Source: Bryobacterales bacterium (GTDB lineage Bacteria > Acidobacteriota > Terriglobia > Bryobacterales > Bryobacteraceae). Taken from it: a DNA stretch of 5,877 nt. The position numbers and the translations under genes were made by a program. The notes under the pieces were generated by a model. That model was not told the DNA's origin. It did not search any database and saw only the letters and a program-made list of their open reading frames with translations. The stretch is from contig PLMF01000423.1 of the NCBI GenBank assembly GCA_003142355.1, forward strand, positions 2,664-8,540, read 5' to 3'. Of the stretch, positions 5,853 through 5,877 are shown in pieces; within the stretch, counting starts at the first letter, position 1; each line of letters starts with the position of its first letter.

Positions 5853-5877
5853 TTTCAGCGATCAGCGGTCAGCTTTC
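5853..5877. repeat. NNTCAGC heptad tandem repeat, cut by window end
   Basis: TTTCAGC (5853-5859), GATCAGC (5860-5866), GGTCAGC (5867-5873) and the start of another TTTC (5874-5877) form perfect 7-bp periodicity with a fixed TCAGC core, starting four bases after the stop codon at 5848. Short intergenic heptad repeats of this kind are, as I recall, common in acidobacterial genomes. The full length is not visible. Confidence 0.65.

Overview
The window reads as GC-rich chromosomal DNA of an acidobacterium, most likely of the Solibacter/Bryobacter type. This is inferred from the style of the flanking genes: an M14-peptidase C-terminal region with glycine-rich stretches, an MFS_3-type exporter, a secreted protein with DPxxF...PAGW domains, and NNTCAGC heptad repeats. 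No rRNA, tRNA or other taxonomic marker is present.

Layout. Positions 1-1323 (+) hold the 3' part of a large secreted M14-type zinc carboxypeptidase-like protein whose catalytic region lies upstream of the window. Positions 1324-1463 are a short intergenic region with a good sigma70-like promoter. Positions 1464-2954 (+) hold a two-gene unit: a SatD-family protein followed by a DUF3307 multi-pass membrane protein. Positions 3011-4312 (-) hold a convergent MFS exporter. Positions 4370-5848 (+) hold a divergent, probably exported protein with two similar N-terminal beta domains and a distinct C-terminal domain. The window ends inside a short heptad repeat.

The part worth a second look is the SatD/DUF3307 pair. 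SatD shows, by eye, the layout of a class III nucleotidyl-cyclase-like palm (two metal-type Asp residues in TGD and RGD contexts, an RIAIGLG strand, and a motif resembling GdaVNvAARL) followed by a helix-turn-helix. Its partner has membrane segments carrying three H/D pairs spaced i,i+4. The pair is clearly less GC-rich than its surroundings, as expected of an acquired cassette.

At the junction of the two genes sits a regular array: six 8-bp half-sites of AGACAACC/GGTTGTCT type, alternating in orientation at exactly 14-bp intervals. It covers the last 13 codons and the stop of satD and runs up to the start of the downstream gene. I propose a self-regulated unit made of a nucleotide-binding or nucleotide-making sensor/regulator and a membrane partner. 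That function is inference: the sequence shows the motifs and the array but not the activity.
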